From Marinobacter sp. BGYM27 (GTDB lineage Bacteria > Pseudomonadota > Gammaproteobacteria > Pseudomonadales > Oleiphilaceae): DNA of 64,000 nucleotides. Each line of letters begins with the position of its first letter. Positions within the stretch are counted from its first letter, which is position 1. A model generated the notes under the pieces. The model saw only the letters and a list, made by a program, of their open reading frames with translations, was not told where the DNA came from and made no database searches. The stretch is taken from NCBI GenBank assembly GCA_025153445.1, contig JANZNS010000009.1, forward strand, positions 62,001-126,000, in the 5' to 3' direction. The position numbers and the translations under genes are program-made. Shown one piece after another: positions 63,039-64,000 of the stretch.

Positions 63039-63935
63039 TCATTTCTCCTTGCCGAAGAGCCCGGCGGGCCGGAACAGTAACACCAGCACCATCAGGAAAA
63101 AGATGACAGTACTTGCCGCAGGGGGGTAGATCACTTTGGTCAGCCCCTCAACCAGCCCCAGTGCGAGGCCGGACAGGATGGCGCCCATTATCGACCCCAT
63201 GCCGCCGATCACCACCACCGCGAAGACCACGATAATCAGGTCCGCCCCCATCAGCGGGCTGACGGAATAGATCGGCGCGGCCAGCACGCCAGCAAGGCCG
63301 GCCAGTGCGCAGCCAAAACCAAAGGTCAGGGTGATCATCAACGGTACATTGAGGCCAAATGCCTGGGTCAACTGCGGGTTTTCAACCCCGGCCCTAAGCC
63401 GTGACCCCAGCCGCGTGTGTTCGATCACATACCAGGTGGCAAAGCACACCACGATCGAGAACACGATGGCGAACAGGCGATAAGTAGGGAAGTACATGAA
63501 GCCGAGGTTCAGCACCCCGCTCAGAGACTCCGGCTGGCCCGGGTAAGGCGTACCGGAGACATTGAAATAGTTGGAAAACAGCCCCTGCAGAATCAGCGTA
63601 ATGCCGAAGGTGAGCAGCAGGCCGTAGATATGATCCAGTTCGTAGAGCCGTTTCAGCATGGTGCGTTCGATTATCACGCCCAGTATGCCTACAAACAGGG
63701 GCGCTACAATCAGCGAGGGCCAGAACCCGATCTCCATACTGATGCCAAACCACTCTTCGAGCATCGAGTAACCGATGAGTGCGATAAAGGCGCCCAACAT
63801 ATACATCGCGCCATGGGCGAAATTGATAATGTTGAGCAGCCCGAAGATGACCGCCAGACCAAGGCTCAACATGGCGTAGAACACCCCCACGTTGAGCCCC
63901 AGCAATGCCTGAGCCATGATCACCTGTGTCGACAC
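63039..63935 (-). CDS. livH: Branched-chain amino acid ABC transporter permease LivH
   Basis: The 298-residue protein has about eight to nine membrane segments with 'LSLGLAVIFGLLNIINFAHGAMYMLGAF', 'LEWIIER'-type block here IIERTMLKRLYELDHI, 'LTFGITLILQGLFSNYF' and 'VVVIGGMGSIMGAILSGLALG'. It pairs with LivM, four bases downstream. The product begins MSTQVIMAQALLG with GGAG at a seven-base spacing upstream, and follows the end of another gene by about 33 bases. Confidence 0.93.
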   Translation of the reverse strand: MSTQVIMAQALLGLNVGVFYAMLSLGLAVIFGLLNIINFAHGAMYMLGAFIALIGYSMLEEWFGISMEIGFWPSLIVAPLFVGILGVIIERTMLKRLYELDHIYGLLLTFGITLILQGLFSNYFNVSGTPYPGQPESLSGVLNLGFMYFPTYRLFAIVFSIVVCFATWYVIEHTRLGSRLRAGVENPQLTQAFGLNVPLMITLTFGFGCALAGLAGVLAAPIYSVSPLMGADLIIVVFAVVVIGGMGSIMGAILSGLALGLVEGLTKVIYPPAASTVIFFLMVLVLLFRPAGLFGKEK

Positions 63936-63968
63936 GTCTGTTACTCCTTCACTCTGCCCGAAAAGCGG

Positions 63969-64000
63969 TTATGGTTTGGTGATATCCGGCGTACTTACTT
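63969..64000 (-). CDS. C-terminal end of an upstream gene, probably liv substrate-binding protein
   Basis: Only ten codons are visible: a frame ending VSTPDITKP and TAA at 63971-63969. The gene ends 33 bases before livH on the same strand, where livK-type binding-protein genes commonly sit. The fragment is too short for a family call, so the identity rests on context. Confidence 0.4.
   Translation of the reverse strand, partial: VSTPDITKP

Overview
The window is a gene-dense (roughly 55-60 % GC by eye) chromosomal segment of a Gammaproteobacterium. The block hslV-hslU-DUF971 / SPOR protein-argS-priA-rpmE-malic enzyme, the trio HAD-rppH-ptsP and the run nudF-DUF1249-cpdA-yqiA follow the gene order I remember from Pseudomonas and related marine genera. 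A wax ester synthase and a TRAP sugar-acid uptake operon fit a marine heterotroph of the Marinobacter/Oceanospirillales type. Genus is not resolved from sequence alone. I saw no rRNA, tRNA, CRISPR array, insertion sequence or prophage gene.

Region 1 (1-10 kb) is envelope biosynthesis: the 5' part of an LpxL-type acyltransferase, a zinc-ribbon methyltransferase, then a tightly overlapping minus-strand operon (LpxL-type acyltransferase, ELM1-like protein, glycosyltransferase, polysaccharide deacetylase, glycosyltransferase, YrbL-like kinase-fold protein) that looks like LPS core assembly. It diverges from waaA, which converges on tolC over a bidirectional terminator. Region 2 (10-23 kb) holds thiC under a TPP riboswitch, nudF-DUF1249-cpdA-yqiA, an isolated gcvH, rlmI, an imelysin lipoprotein with a HAD phosphatase, rppH-ptsP, and a patatin-like protein whose nucleophile serine is replaced by asparagine.

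Region 3 (23-38 kb) is mostly housekeeping: hslVU with a good sigma-32-type promoter, a SPOR protein, argS, priA, rpmE and a short malic enzyme. It then carries accessory metabolism: a wax ester synthase, an HD-domain protein paired with a class II aldolase, and a divergent Crp/Fnr-type regulator with a candidate operator. Region 4 (37.5-47 kb) is signalling: a receiver-GGDEF diguanylate cyclase and a 1543-residue hybrid kinase with one degenerate receiver, followed by an Asp/Glu racemase, an AEC transporter and the ABC-F ATPase YbiT.

Region 5 (46.7-64 kb) is transport: an MFS pump, periplasmic Cu/Zn superoxide dismutase, and a dctPQM-gntK-gntR operon preceded by a perfect 16-bp palindrome matching the classical GntR operator, which together predict a gluconate TRAP system. 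A DUF2946/PepSY/CDF metal-linked group, an ABC exporter, marR-emrA-emrB and a livH-livM pair complete it. The least described items are the HD/aldolase/regulator module, the Asn-56 patatin, the YrbL protein in an LPS locus, and the GntR-controlled TRAP operon.
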